A stretch of DNA of 64,000 nt from Trochalopteron elliotii (lineage: Eukaryota > Chordata > Aves > Passeriformes > Leiothrichidae): the NCBI GenBank assembly GCA_024734555.1, contig JANPWX010019802.1:2681393-2745392 (forward strand). The letters run 5' to 3'. The notes below the pieces were generated by a model. That model had not been told where the DNA came from. It searched no databases and worked only from the letters and a program-made list of their open reading frames with translations. Each line of letters opens with the position of its first letter. The first letter of the stretch is position 1. Both the position numbers and the translations under genes were made by a program. Below are positions 37,801-52,800 of this stretch, piece after piece.

Positions 37801-40800
37801 AATACATCTCTTGAAACGACAACAGAAAATCCAACCCCACTAAGGATTTTTATTCCCAATTTTTTAATGCAGCAATTTGAAATTAGTTGCTATATGCATT
37901 ATTATGCTTAGGTATATATGGGTATAGAGGCTTGTCTATATACACAGAGTGCTCAGAGAATTTCAAAACCTAGAAGCAGGAAGAGATTAAAAGCTTTCTT
38001 TAACATAATTTCATTAAATGATGAAGCAGAAATACTAATTGTAAAATCTAATTTTCACTGCTGATCTTCAGAAACATGACAAAAGATACAATGTAATCTC
38101 CATGGTGACTGTAGGAGCTGGAGACAAAACCACTGAAGATCAGCCAAATGTATTTAATCTTGACATTTACATAATTTCCTTTTTTTTTTTTGGTTTAACA
38201 ATGAAAAAGTAAGACAGATTTTGAAATCTGATAAACATAAAGGAAAAAAAAAACCATAACAAACTCCTGATTTCTCTTGTTAGATACTCAGGTGGTAACA
38301 CATGCAACCTAAAATCTCCCATGCCATTTGTTCTTCTCCATATGTCTTAACATGTTACCTTCCTACTACTGAAGGTGAAAGATGAAAAAAAAGTCAAGGC
38401 ACAGAAATACCTGAAGTAAGTAAACAAAATGAGGAATACTGAGAAAAAGTAGGATTTACTTTTTTTCCCCATCCCATTCTGTATCCAAAAAAGACTGGTA
38501 GGAAGCACCCCACCTGACAAAGGGAGCACAACTGAGATAATACAACCAATATTCAGTTTGAAATCACTTTCTCACAAAATAAACATCCACTGAAATCCAG
38601 TCTGGATTTGAAATGGAGAAATATTTTTACACTCTAGCATACCTTATTAACCTCCATTTGGAGAGAATGGGGACAGAATCACTAACACCAGGCTGGAAGG
38701 AGACCTCAAGGACCATCTTAGCAAAAGCACAGTCTAAACAAGATGGCCTAGCACTCTGTCCAGCTCATATAAACACTGTAGAATCCAACACTTCCCTGGG
38801 GAAATCAGTCTAGGAAGGTTGTCAACCAGGTTGCTCTCACTGTGAAACATTTTCCTCTTGTGTTCAGTGGAATGATCCCAGCAGTAATTTTTTACCCATC
38901 TCCTCTCATCTTTTGTACATGACTTCTTGTAAAAATGGAGTCTCCACCTTCTCTGTAGCCACCTTCTAGAGGCTGCAACATGGAATTAAGGTCTTCCCTA
39001 AGACTTCACTTCTCAAATCCGAACAAACACAGTTTCCTTAGTCATTCCTCACATGGCAGGCTTCCCAGGCCTTTGACTGTCTTTGTGGCCCTTCTCTGGA
39101 TCCTCTCCAGCCAGTCCACATCTTTTTTGTGCAGCAAGGATCAAAACTGAATGCTGTGTTAATTCTAGAGACTGCAAGATACCATCTTGCTACAACCACT
39201 ACAAATCTGGAAATTAACCCCCACTAAAACTTCTTGGATGCTTTTGCTCTGAGCAGCACACAAACCATAGAGTGATTTCTATCCCTATCTGATGGGCATC
39301 AGACAGGGATGCTGACAGACCCTTGCCTATTTCCCCAAGCCTAAATTCTCAAGACTCTGCTTCTACCTCTGGTCATCCAGTCTTATAAAGGCATTCACCT
39401 CCACTGTCTCTTCCATTATTCCTGTCACACATATTTCTTTATAAACACATAGTATGCTCTCCTCTTGCATACAAAGCTGTTAGGAAAAAGAGAGGGCTTG
39501 GAATTGTGAGTACATCCTCAAGTACCTAGGTACATTCCTTCAAATGCATATCATTACAGAAAAAACACTTGCATGTTCAACATCCACAAGACAGAGAGGA
39601 AGAGGAGTAACACTAAAGGAGTAACACTAAAATAAACAACAATAAAGGTTGATTATTACTGCACTCTCAACTTTACTTTTTCAGTGTTGCTCTTGTCAAG
39701 AAAACCTGTGGAAGTTCTTTACCTCTGCAGAGAAGTGTTCATTCCGTGGACAATTTTTATTAATTTGTAAACATGCCGTAGATTATTAACTGAATCACAG
39801 TACATCATAGATATGACCACTGACTTAGGCTTTCTCCATCCTCCCAGCTTTTTGAGTGACATCTCTAATGAGCAATTAGAATTTTTTATCCACGCACATC
39901 TGACTGCTCAAAGCCAGATAAGTTTAGCCATATGCTTCCATTCTCCTTTTCCTACAAAGCTGCATATTAAAGTAAGTACAGAAATAATAAAAAAGTCATG
40001 GTAGCTCGAGATTACATTTTTTTAAAGTAAGATCTACTTATGGTCAACACAAAGCAATTTTTAAAGTCTTCAAGCTTCATAAAACTAAATCTAACACAAT
40101 TCCTGATATTGTGATCTAGGAGAAAATAATTTCGGAGACTTACTTAACATTGTTGCTAGCTGTAAATATTCTGCCTTAAACAGCTGATCTAAGGCATACC
40201 CAAAACCAAGCTTCCTCCACACAGAATTTTAAAACAGTATGAAACCTTATTGTTTCATTGCTATGAGAGTCTGCTCTCCCTGCCCCTACTATTTCCCACA
40301 ATCTTGCTCAAGTTATAACCACTGACAGTTGTAATGGATCCACCTGGTCATGAAGACTGCAACCAGCTCTTAAGGAGGTTTTGGCAGATACAGGTAACAG
40401 TACCCAAGGGCTGATCTGAACAATGGACCCCCTAACCATAGTGCTAATAAAGATTTGACTCAAGCCAAGTTTGGAAGAAACTAACTTCTGTAATCAGTAT
40501 GCAAATATGCCCATAAATCAATCACCTTACTTCACAAGCAGTGCTCAGCCCAGGGCCCCTTGAGCTCTCTCACACAGCAAAGGGCTGCACAGCAGGACCT
40601 CCCTCTGAGTAGGGACACATCTCAGGGCTGCTCCTCAAGGCAGAGTAATTCCTTTCCACAACAGATTTTCAGTAATTGACACTAAACTTTAAGATCTTAG
40701 CTAAGAGATAGAAAGGACTGATTATACACATGTAGTTCTTTAGATGTATATCATTGACAAAATCTGGGACTAAGTCTGGATGGACACATACCAAAACACC

Positions 40801-43800
40801 CCTCAGGAAGGAGTCCAGAATGCAATGAGGCCCTTTCCAAACCTCATGACTAAACAGGAGGGCCTTTTTCTGACCATGTCCTCTAGCAGTAATCAAATGT
40901 ACCTCACCATCGAATCTTGTTAAACCACTTTACTACCAGACTTTGTATTTGCTACGCAACTTTGTTAAATTGCTGGTTTATATCAATTAACATAAGCTCC
41001 TTCTCTCTCACTAATGAATTCTGTTGCTCCATCCATGGCATTGTAAATACTCAAATATGAACACGCCCTAACAGCACTACCAAATTTGTCATAAAAGTAA
41101 GACTGAATTTTAAAAACACATAAATTATATTGAAAGACAATAAGCAGCCACACATTTTGATAATCTTGCACAAGATCTTCACTATCAAAAGCAGCCACTG
41201 AAAAATGCAGTTACAGTATGAATTTACTATCCTATTTCTTGTATTGCTCCCCACAATGGAAAAGAAAAGCACAAAATATATCGAAACTATATAAATTAGA
41301 GGCATAAAACAACCGTTTCTTTGACACATATTTTTCCTTTCACTACTGCACCACCCTTCAAAGCCTGTGGACTGTTATTTAAACACATTGCTTTCCTTAT
41401 TCTGAGCAGCATTTTCATTAAGTCAAACAGAAATCAAAAGCAAAACCCTGGATAAGAGTGCCACACTCATAAGCTTCAAAGCTAGTGAAATGCAGAAAAC
41501 CACAAGGACAGACTACCAGAAGCCTGTAAATACAGTAAAAAGAAGTTAATAAACACAGGAAAAAACCTCAGTTCTGTTTTGGTTCTCTTCCAGAGGGCCA
41601 CTCTTCCTTAACAAGTCAAAGCTCTCTGGTATCAGCCTTGCCAAAGCATCCTTCAAATACTTAATGCAACTGTCTATTCTTACACATCTTCGACTACCTG
41701 TAGCTAGTCCGTTATACATTCTACAACATCAGTCCCAATTCTGAAAATAAACCCTCACAAATTAAAGATTAACAGCATGATTAAGAAATAAACGTGCTTA
41801 CTGTTCTTGAATCAGAGAACGGATTGTACTCATCAAGCCCCGGAGGAACATTTCTTGTCACTTGTGTAACAGAAGGATCCTAGAAGAGGAAACAGTTGTG
41901 TAAATCCGTGCACATGCATAGAATCAAAAAGTCAACACCCACATCATTATATGATATAAAAGTCAGATTTTCTTTCAAGGTAAAAAAGGTTTATTTTCAC
42001 TAAAGAAGTCTGTAAACATTCACCTCCTTATCTCCAAACTAACGTAATTTCATTCTGACCTTCTTATAAACCTATTTTATATCTATCTATCTATCTATAC
42101 TGTTAACACAATGTAACAGAAACCCCATCTGTCATATATTTGATTCATAAGGAAAAAAGCTCTGATCAGAGAAGGGAAAAACCCTTTTTTTGTTTGCTAT
42201 GTTGACAAGGTGTGGACTCCACACCAATACACTTGAAAAGCACAAGAGAAGAAAAGAGTTTTCTGTAAGTCTTGGACTTCCCTACCCAGAAGTACATCCA
42301 ACCCCATCAAGAACAGAGAAAGCATTTCATACAAATGAAGCTGAAGAAATGGGGTCCCATAATGCCAAAAAATACTTCTGATTCAGCTTCTATCTTAACT
42401 AAAATAAAGGAAAAAGTTTAATTTTTTCTACCACAATAAATTGTACAGCAAGAAAGACTGCTCAAGATTTGGCTTGAGAAAACAATTTCAGGAATGAAAC
42501 ATTCCTCTGTGCTACAGACAAGCCGGCTTTGCTCTGCAGAAGAACAAAAGTGCCCATCACAATGGACCACACCAACTTCGTTTGAAAAAACCTGCACTTA
42601 CTCCATGTGATGCCTTGTTCTACCACATTGTTTCTGTGCCTTAAAGTTTTTGAATTTTCAGAATAAAACAATAGATAAAAGGTAGGTTTTCTTGAAAGTT
42701 AGTAAATCCATTTATTCAATACTGTTAGTTTATATTTATATAAATGTACAGATGTACAATATTCCATTGTACACCAAACACAAAAAGAGCTATATATATT
42801 ATTTACTAATTTTATAACTATTATGTTTAGATATACATATTTTCTCATTTCTAACAGACTAGTTCAACATTAGAAAACAAACTGGAGTTGATAAAGACTG
42901 GGAAGAAAATAAATATATATTTATTTACATTTACATTCATATTCCCTTTAAGGACAGATACATTTAAAGCCTATACATACAATGCAAAGAATAACAAGAA
43001 GGGCTTCTACAGGTTTGTTAAGCAGAAAAGGAAGATCAAAGAAGTTCACCCCTCATAACGCAGCTGGTAACAATGGAAAACTGGTAATAATGAAGGAAGA
43101 GAAGGTTGAGGTATTCAACATTTTTGCCTCAGTCTTCACAGGCAGCCTCTCTTCCCACACCTCTGAAGTGGATGGAGGACAGGAGGAGAACTGGGAGAAT
43201 AAAGTACTAGCCACTGTAAGAGATCAGGTTCAGGACCACCTGAGGAACTGGAATTTACCCAAGTCTGTTGGACCTGACAAGATGCATCCCAGAGTCCTGA
43301 GGGAATTGGGTGATGTAGTTGCCAAGCCATTCTCCATAACATTTGAAGTCACTGCACTCAGGGCAAGTCCCAGGTGACTGGAAAAGGGGAAACACGGTAA
43401 CCATTTCTAAGAAGGGTAGAAAGGAGGACCCTGGGAACTACTGACCTGTCAGCCACGCTTCTGAGCCTGGGAAGATGATGGAACAGATCCTCACAGAGGC
43501 TGTGCTAAGGCACGTGGAGGACAGGCAGGTGACTGAGGACATCAGTGACAAGTGTCCCTCAAGAATCTGTATTGGGAGCAGTGTTATTTAGTATCTTCAT
43601 TAATGACATAGACTGAGTGCATTCCCAGCAAACCTGCAAATGACCCAAGCTGCGTGGTGCAGCTGACACACCTGAGGGATGGGATGCCATCCAGAGGGAC
43701 CAGGACAAGCTCTAGGAGAGGGCCCATGGCAATCTCATGAGGTTTAACAAGACCAAGTGCTGGTGCTGCACCTGGTCAGAGCAGCCCTGGTACCAGCACA

Positions 43801-46800
43801 GGCTGGGGATGGACAGATCACAGCAGCCCTGCCCAGAAGGACCTGGGGGTGCTGCTGGTGAGGGGCTGGACATGACCCAGCCATGGGCACTGACAGCCCA
43901 GAGAGCCAAACGTGTCCTGGGCTGCATCCAGAGCAGTGTGGGCAGCAGGGCCAGGGAGGGGATTCTGCTCCTCTGCTCTGCTGAGACCCCACCTGCAGGG
44001 CTGCATCAGCTCTGGGCTCCCAGCACAGGAAGGACAAGGACCTGCTGGACTGAGTCCAGATGAGGCCACCAAGATGGTCAGAGGGTTGGAGCACCTCTCC
44101 CACGAAGACAGACTGAGACAACTGGGGTTTTTCAGCCTGAAAAAGACTTAAGGGTGACCTAACCGTGGCCTTCCAGTACCTGAAGGGAACATACAAGAAA
44201 GATGGAGAGAGACTTTTTACAAGAGCATGTAGTGACAGGAATAGGTGCATAGATCCAAACTGAAAGAGAGCAGGTTTAGATTAGGTATTGTGAAGGAATT
44301 CTTCACTGTAAGGGTGCTGAGACACTGGCACAGGTTGCCCAAGAAGCTGTGGATGCCCCATCCCTGAAGTGTTCCAGGCCAGACTGGATGGAGCTCTGGG
44401 GAAGCTGGTCTAGTGGAAGGTGTCCCTGCCTATGGCTGGAGGCATGGAACTCGATGATCTTTAAGCTCCCTTCCAACCCAAGCTGTCTTATGATTCTATT
44501 ACATAAATATAATTTATTTTAAAAAATACAGTAAGTGACTTATCTACACTTAAGCAAATACAGAAATTATTAAGCTAAATAAAATAAAAATCAAATTTAA
44601 ATGTAGAATCTGCTTTCTTAGAATCAGCATCTATTATGGCCTTAGCTTAGTCCTGTTAGCAGGAACTTTATTTGCAGATGCAGGAAGAGGACTTTCTTAA
44701 TGGCTGCAGTCAACTTATTTACAGCTAGAAAAAACACAGGGCAGAACACCTATCAGTTCTAAAATCCTAAAGGACAGAGCAAATGAGAACAAGTCTTTTT
44801 TCCAATAGCTATACTCACAAAATTGTTCATAGGAGGCAATTTAAAAAGTTCACTACAAAAAAGCTTAAGAAAAATCATTACCTCTAAAATGAAAAAAAAA
44901 AACTATGTTGAATATATTTTAAACAAATTCATGTACATAGGCATACTTAAAACACAATCTGGTCACAAACCACTTTTCATTAAAGCATATATTTAGTTGC
45001 AAAGCAGAATTTCAATGGTCACTGAACGAGAATCAAACCTTTCTGAAGATGCATACAAAACAATGTTAAATGCAATCCAACACTAGCTTTCTTATATTTG
45101 ACTCATCTTTAATTAGTTGTTTCAAAATAGCCATGCTGGTGAGTCTCCCTCACAAGTCTGCCATAGTTACCATGCTAGACACAAAAACACTGTTAGAATA
45201 AAATACCATCAGGTCTTGCATAAACTGGTGAACTTATTAATTGTTGCCATGTTCTTTGCTAAAATGGCTATCACAAAATACTGTGCAGATGAAAAACAAA
45301 AAGAGGGAAAACATGGTGTGGTGAGTATATTTCTTGTCAAAATTCAACCAGAAATTACTTGAAATGTTGAATAGAAAAGTACATTAAAAACATGGGAATA
45401 ATTAAATATAACATTGGAATTACACATCGGTTTACTAGATTCATCAGTACAAGATCAAAAAATATGAAGTTAAAACAAAGTTAATATAAATAAGACAATT
45501 TCATAACACAACATACAGGATAGTAAAAAGCTGGATACACAAAACCTTTATCTTATTGTGGTATGTCTACTATAGCCAGCAGCAAAGCCCGCATACAGTT
45601 GCTCACTCACTGCTCTCTGCAGTGAGATATGGGAGAACCAAAAAGGAAAAAGCAAATAAAACTAGTGGTTGTTATGAAAAAAGACAGTTTAAAGGTGGGA
45701 GAGGAGAGGGGAAGGTAGAGTCAAAAAAAAAAAAAAAAAGACAACACAAGTCAAAAAAACCCCCAGAAGTCATGCAAAGACAATTGCTCACCACCTCCCA
45801 CCAAAACACACATGCCCATTCAGCTTCTGAGCCGTGGTGGCTTCCAACAGCTCCCCCCACTACCACACCACCTCCAGCGCTGCTGCCAAGCTCGATGCAA
45901 TGCAGCATTGCAAGATCCCTCTGGCCAGCTGGGTCCTGCCCGTGTCCCCTCCCAGCCTCCTGCTCACATCTATTCCCTGAGGGGAAGCAAGAGTGTGCAG
46001 AAAAGGTGGTCCTGGGGCAGTGCAAGCACTGCACAGCAACAGCCAAGCACATCAGTGCCTTTCTAGCACTGCTTTGGTCACAAATCTGAAACGCAGCACA
46101 ACGGACTGCTATGAAAAAAATTAACTCCATCCTAGTCAGACCTAGTACACTTACTGCAGTCTTTACATGTTCATGTCAATTAGCAGAGCATAAAAGGCTT
46201 TGTTCACGCTTTCAATATGATATCCCTTTCAAAAACACCCTCATGTAACTCTCTTTCACAGAAAAGTGTTCAAGTGTAGACACACGTGCAATTTGTGACT
46301 GCTAACCACCAGCCACACAGAGAAAAGAAAAGTCGAATTACTCTTACCTGAATAGCACTCAGGATTTTAGGCTGAATTAGCTGCTTCAAAAGTATATTTC
46401 AACACTGAACTTGTATTTGAAGAGTGCACTACTAACCAACTGTGCCTGCAGACCATAAATTCAGTTATTTGAATAACTACCATATCAGACTCATGAGAGA
46501 AACCGATCATCAACCATATCAAAAAAACATGGAACAATGGTCAAGTCAAATTCAAAAGAGCAACCTATATTCAGAAATACAATATACAAACAAAAGTAAA
46601 TATTTGTTGAAAGAAAACTTTTTTTTCCCTCAGTGTTTTAGAGAAGGCCAGGGTTGAAAACTCCCCAGATCTCTTTGCGTATCTGTGACATTCCAACACT
46701 GACAAATTAAAGAAAACATATGCTGAGACAACCAGGTGTACTAGAACAACAGTCTTAGCACTCAAAAATGAGTTCAACACTTAAATACATGCAATGATTA

Positions 46801-49800
46801 GAGCAGAAGTCTTTATCAGAAGTTCGTTCCCATTTTGAATTAACAGCTGCTACACTGCCACGTATTGCTATTGTTTGCTAAAGCAGCAGCAGCTCTAAAA
46901 GGATCCTGAATGACCCAGAGGAGATTCAATAATAGCTCTATTCGAGTAAAGTTCCATTACCCAGTAAAGGAAATTACAGTTGTATTGAAATTCTCAAACT
47001 GAACTTCATCACTGCAAGTAGTATTCAAATTCTGCATTCAGAAAACTTGAATTACACAGTCTGGACTTCAACACAAGTTTGTGACACAGAAAGACTCAAG
47101 GAAAAGTAAACCAGGCATCACAGGAAAAGAGGAATGTTACAGCTGAAGGAGGCAAGTACCAGCGTGGAAATTCATATCTCTCCTGTAACTCACTCATTGT
47201 TAGAACTGTCCCCAGCTCTTCACAGTCAGGGTGCTCAGGCTTAGGTGCTATTCCAACTCTTCTCAACACCTACAGTGCATCAAATGACTGATACCAACAG
47301 GAGCTACACTCCGTATTTCAAAACACTACTTACAATATTTCTGAAGAGATTAGACCTAACATCCCACAAAGCACAAAGAATTGTTTTGAATCATTTACCT
47401 TACACTCACTGCATCTCATCTTAAAAATGGAGCAAATGCCAACTCATCTAAACACAGTGATGAAAACTGAAGCACTCATATTCACTGCTGCAGAATAAAA
47501 AAAACCCATTAAATTCAGAAACTGCTTAGCGTTTTAATAATAAGTACAGACAATAAATGTTGTGCAGGATGACATACTCAGAAGTACTGGCATTTAAATG
47601 AATGCTATTAAATTTCTATGTTGCATGACATGCATATTCTACTGGTTAAAACCAGTAAAAACTAATATTCCACAGAAATAAGTGAATCTATGCAGTAATA
47701 ATTTGTTTTCCATATCTGATATTCCATCCAGCCTTATCTCACCCAAACTCCTGCCAGTTCAAACCTGGAGCTTCTGATCCTTTTATTTATTAGTCATACA
47801 ATCACAGAATTAAAAACAGACTATTTTTCATACCCAGCTATTGCAGCTATTGGTGCATTTAAGTCACACAGTCATTTCAGACGACATTTTCAAGACCTGA
47901 ATTAGTTTAGGAGACTGAGGTCATAAAAAAGTAGCACAACTTAATTTAGCCATTTTCCATCTAAACCTTTTTTTTTACCTGCTTCTTGCAGTCTGTCCTG
48001 TAACATCAATTTCAAAAGGAAATATTAACACCCTTTTTTTAATCCCACATACAAACAGCACCTTTTAAGGCATGTACAAACAGCAACCTATTTTTTATGC
48101 CAAGGATGGAAAAGTCAGACAAAACACCTCAAAAAACAGTAACAAAAACTGACAAAACAAACACAGAAAAAACAACACATTTATATTTCATAGTGGCAAG
48201 AGTGCCTATAGAACTGCTAAAAACATCGTCTGTGCCAAGCTAACAAATTATGCTCACATCATTCAGATATAGATAAAATTAACTAAATTCCCAGTTATCA
48301 CAGAGGGCATGCAAATATAATTAACTACAAACACTAATGTTTAAAACAGAGCAGAATAATTCATTCTACGTGAGCTTTTACAGCTTTTTAAAAAACAAAA
48401 CTGAAGCGAACAGACCTCTGTTGTCTAGGAGACCAAAACTAGTCATCAGCTACCAGTTTCACTAACTCAGAACACACTACTAAATTAAGTTCTGAGGAAG
48501 TAAATACATCTGTAACGATGGTTATTGGTATTACTGTTCACTGGATATAGGTCCAGAATTGTTCCACCACCAGTAAAATACTTCTGTAAAATACATAATG
48601 CAGTAATAATGTGAACAACACCATCAGCTAACCTTACATTGTTAGTTGTGATTTTGATTTAAGTGAAGGGAATATACTGAACTAGGAATCAGCCCCTCAT
48701 TCATGTTGCTGAAAAAACTTTTCACTTTAAGGGATATCCACTCTTCTACCTAAAAGACAAATGCAATTTCTGCACAGAACATTTTTTCAGTTTAGTCCCA
48801 AGGACCAGCAGGGAAGTAAAAGCAGTATTTTATTGCAGAGGTCAGGAAATGGAGTTTATGAACACTAAACGCTGATTTGGATAGAGATTCTAATGCTTTT
48901 ACAACATATCAGCAATTGAAATAATTTCAAATAAAAATCACTTAAACAACATAGAACCTAAAAAATAGTTGTAAAGTAAGATTTAAGTAAGAATTCATCC
49001 AGAAGTTTTGTGGATTTTGAGGGTGGGAAGAGGTTATAGCAATAGTAACAGCTATACTTCCTGCTGTCTGTAAAGTACTCCCTAAGATAACACCACTGGG
49101 TCAGAAAATTAAGCAAAAATGCAACATAAAATGCCTGACCTTTGGTCTGACTTTTTTGATTTCTTGACCAAAGAGAGAATTACCCATCACACTTTTCATG
49201 AACAGGTTCTGGAGCGTTTCTCAGTCCCATAAGATCTGAAATTGCCATTCACACATGTCGAATAACATGTTGAATTTGGTAAAAAATTCTGGACTAAAAA
49301 TAACAAAAATACCAAGTAGCCACATAACAGCTATTTCATAATTCCAAGTTTTTCAAATTTAACATATTGATCACTTATCAGCCATTTTCCCAGCTCCCTC
49401 ATGATGTTCAAATAGCTTTCTTTCCCACTCTGCCTGAACATAATTATGAAATAGGACACTGCAAAAGTAGTGCACTGGGTTTACTTATACTTGTCTTTCG
49501 AATGCAGCCTGTTTGTTATGTCACATTCATCACACGAAAGCAGAGCTGTGAAGGATTCTGAGCAACTGAGCAAGGCAAGGTCCCCACCTCTGAGACCTAA
49601 AAGAACTTCAGAGGCTGACAAAGCCAGATTTGTCCTAAAGTTTGCACCAGCCTCATCTTGCAATGGAGTACTGGATGCCTAACAAAGTGTCACCTCCATC
49701 TCACAGCTGTTCATAAATCACTCTCCTTTCTCAGCTCTGGTATGTGCATGTTCCCCTTTATAATGGTGAATCTCAGTATACAGTGCTAGTATATTGAGTG

Positions 49801-52800
49801 TTTCTAGTGCTAGTATACTGAAGTGTTTCACTAGGCAATATGTGAAACACTTTAGTGAAAATCTAGAGTGAAAACCACATACTGAATAACTATTAAAACG
49901 CTTCACATTTTTAAAAGATTACAGTGCAGTTACAGCACTGGTGAGATGTATTCTTGAAAGCCAACTTCCATGTAGGACAGCTAAAGGACAATCCACTACC
50001 ACAATGTTCAGCTTTAAATTATCCAAGATTTAGGGGTATTCATAATTTTTGAAGACATGAAGGGAAACCAGACAGCAAAAGTCATAAAAATTACCTGTAT
50101 GTTATGTCCTTTACTAACTTTAAGACAGACAACTTTAATCAGTGTATTTTATAGTCAGATACAGGAATTAAAACTCAGTTATGCATATAGGCATGCAACA
50201 AAACTGCTTCGTTCTAAAGCCGCACAAACATTTTATGTAATAAGGATCCCAATTCTTAAAAAAAATCAGGAATTCTCTTTCTTCCTCTAAGTTTCTATCA
50301 CTTTATCTTCACTTCAGCAATCACATTATAAACAGTATAGATTCTGCTGCCACAGAAGGTAGAAGTCATTTGCACAACCACTTTCAGTATCAAACCTCCA
50401 GGTTGTATTTCCCACCAAACCAGATAGATTAATCTGTGCTTGTGTGAGTTAAGATTAAGTGTAATATCCAACTTATAACTGGAGTTACTTCTAGTGCATC
50501 AAGTAATCCTGTGACCTCAGTGGGAGCAATTCAGTGCCATTTTTGGGTATTGCAGAGTATCTCAGCCACCCAAACAAGAATGTCAGTCATGACAGAACTA
50601 TGTAAGATCTGTGTCTTTCTGGGGCAACAACTGTAAGTTTAACCACAGTTTGGATCCCTAATCCGACTCAAAGAAACTACTCAGATAGTTAACATTACAT
50701 ATATTTGGAGTCTGCTCTAATTGTGCCCTCCCACACTAAATCTGATCAAGAAAAAAGAAAAATCTTCCTATCACATAATGATTAGGCTTCTCCTTGAAGG
50801 TCACCATTTGCATTTGAACAGAAATGAATCTTAGTTTTCAGGCCTACTATAATTTCTATGGTGTCAAATACATGCATCTGCTCAGAGCTAAACACATCAG
50901 ATGAACTGACCCAACAGAATTGAGTGAATAACTCAGTCTTTATAATTCTCATTCTACAACCACCGAAAAATAACTGTTTCATATATTTGGATAATTAACA
51001 GTCAGTTTTCAAACCTTTTGCTGTCTGTCAGCCAAGATCTAAAGCCTATGAAATTCATAGCTCTGCTTAAACTTCTCTGAGTAGTAGGACTGTTCACTTA
51101 GGAAAAAAAACAAAACCAAGAACACAGAACCTACAATTTTTATTGTAGATGAACTGCTGATTGTTTCAGAGTAAACGATACTTACACTGAATTTTGAGAC
51201 TGCTATTTCAGAACCTTTGTAACTGTATCACCTTCCATGACAGAAGACTACAACTATCACCTATCCTATGACATCAAAAAAAAAAAAAAGGCACAAGGAG
51301 ACAGCTACATTAGAAATGTGCCTTTGTTTTGTCATGCAAAATTTATTTCTTGCTGCTTTACCCTATTTAAGACAGACTGTCAGGACCTTGAGGATTCCCA
51401 AACTCCTCTTAAGTGGTCAGACCCCCATTCCTTAGTAACACTTTACCTGGTCATCAGAGGACTGTTGGCTGATCCTGTTTACTTCCACTGGGCGTGATCC
51501 TGACCCTGGCTCGGCTTTCTGCCTTGGGCTCAGATCTGCCTCCTCTCTGTAGATTTGCCCAGCACTGAGTGCAGTTACCATCAGCACACCTGCTCTGCTC
51601 ACCCTGTTTGGTGGGACTGCAGCATTCGTAAGTGAGAGCTTTATGAAATGTGAATTCACACTCACAAGCTATGGCTAGTGCTTCTCAGTAAACAAAATTA
51701 ATAGATTTCATTACTAACCTGCTTCCAATCATGATACCTGAGGTTACACCGTGTACTTCTCCACACTACTGATACATCATATTATAAAAGGATTCTCACA
51801 TCTTCATTTGTATGGTACGTGACTGCATTTTCTTCTGCACTGCTTCAACTTCATCAAAAGCTTGTAAATGTTAGCATGTCACTTATCTGCTTTTTTCAGT
51901 ACCCTCTGTCTTTCAAAAAACCCCATCTTTTGGCTTTGTTGGGATGGCATTGAGAGGACATTTATTTAGAGAGGAAAACTATGACTTCAATAGCATATCT
52001 GAGTCTGGATTCAGTTCCAGTTTGCTGGTTTTTATAAAGCAACAAACATAAAAGAAATGCAAAGATTAGGTAGCCAGTTGTCTCAAAATCCACAGCACTT
52101 CATGATCAAGCCAGGTAAGCTAGTTTCAGTTTTTCTGGCAGGCAATTTATTTTTAGACTTCCAAAAGTATTATCTACCCAAAATACTGAGCACTAGATGT
52201 TTATTTTTTACCTTTATCTTTCCAGAGAACACTTTTATTTGATTCAACATCAAGCAAGAAGCTCTGCTCTAATCTTTTCACTTAAAGGCATAAGAACAGT
52301 CACAGGAAACCTCCCATGTAGATCACAGACAGCTAGTAAAACCAAAATGTTTAAGAAAAAAAAGGATCTATCTTTAGACCTTGGCAACAACTCTTCCACC
52401 TGATGCCTTCCCACCCCTTCTCTGCCACACTACTCTGTGATTTTACATTAGCACAGGAAGCAGCTTCAAAAGCAAGGAAAACAACTAATCACATCATACA
52501 TAAAAATATCAAGCAAAGACAGAAATATGAGTACATAAGGATACAGCGTTTAGACAATATGACTTAGGCTGTCAGGGTCCATCTGGAAATACTGGTTCTG
52601 TGCATAAAGTATTTTAAAACACACAGACACAACTTAAATACATGCATGCATTACTACCCACTAATTTCAAAGCTGTTCTGCCAACAAGATGGCCATCAAG
52701 CTTTAGCTCATATATCAGACCTTTTGCCTCTTCAAGTTAAATGCACAGGTAAGTAAAGGTATGCAAGATTACCTTTTAATCTAGAACGTGATGGAAGCTA

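Larger units (their letters stand above)
34899..41801 (-). other. SCAMP1: SCAMP1 intron 2, with three CR1 fragments
   Basis: A 6.9-kb intron holding CR1 pieces on both strands (35690-36450, 36855-37150, 38670-39225) and a 19-bp tandem duplication at 37286-37323. A possible LTR-like block at 40330-40990 could not be confirmed. The remainder shows nothing recognisable. Confidence 0.8.

Noticed and set aside
43744..44250. 168-codon minus-strand ORF
   Set aside because: It is the antisense of CR1 RT C-terminal sequence, an open-frame by-product of GC-rich LINE DNA.
45556..46130. Overlapping ORFs of 177 (+) and 152 (-) codons in SCAMP1 intron 1
   Set aside because: The plus frame includes a poly-Lys run from a poly(A) tract. 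Neither has a recognisable domain or splice signals, and both cover a GC-richer patch.
47805..47820. Short CR1-like 3' tip (CATACAATCACAGAAT)
   Set aside because: It is too short to separate from chance in AT-rich sequence.
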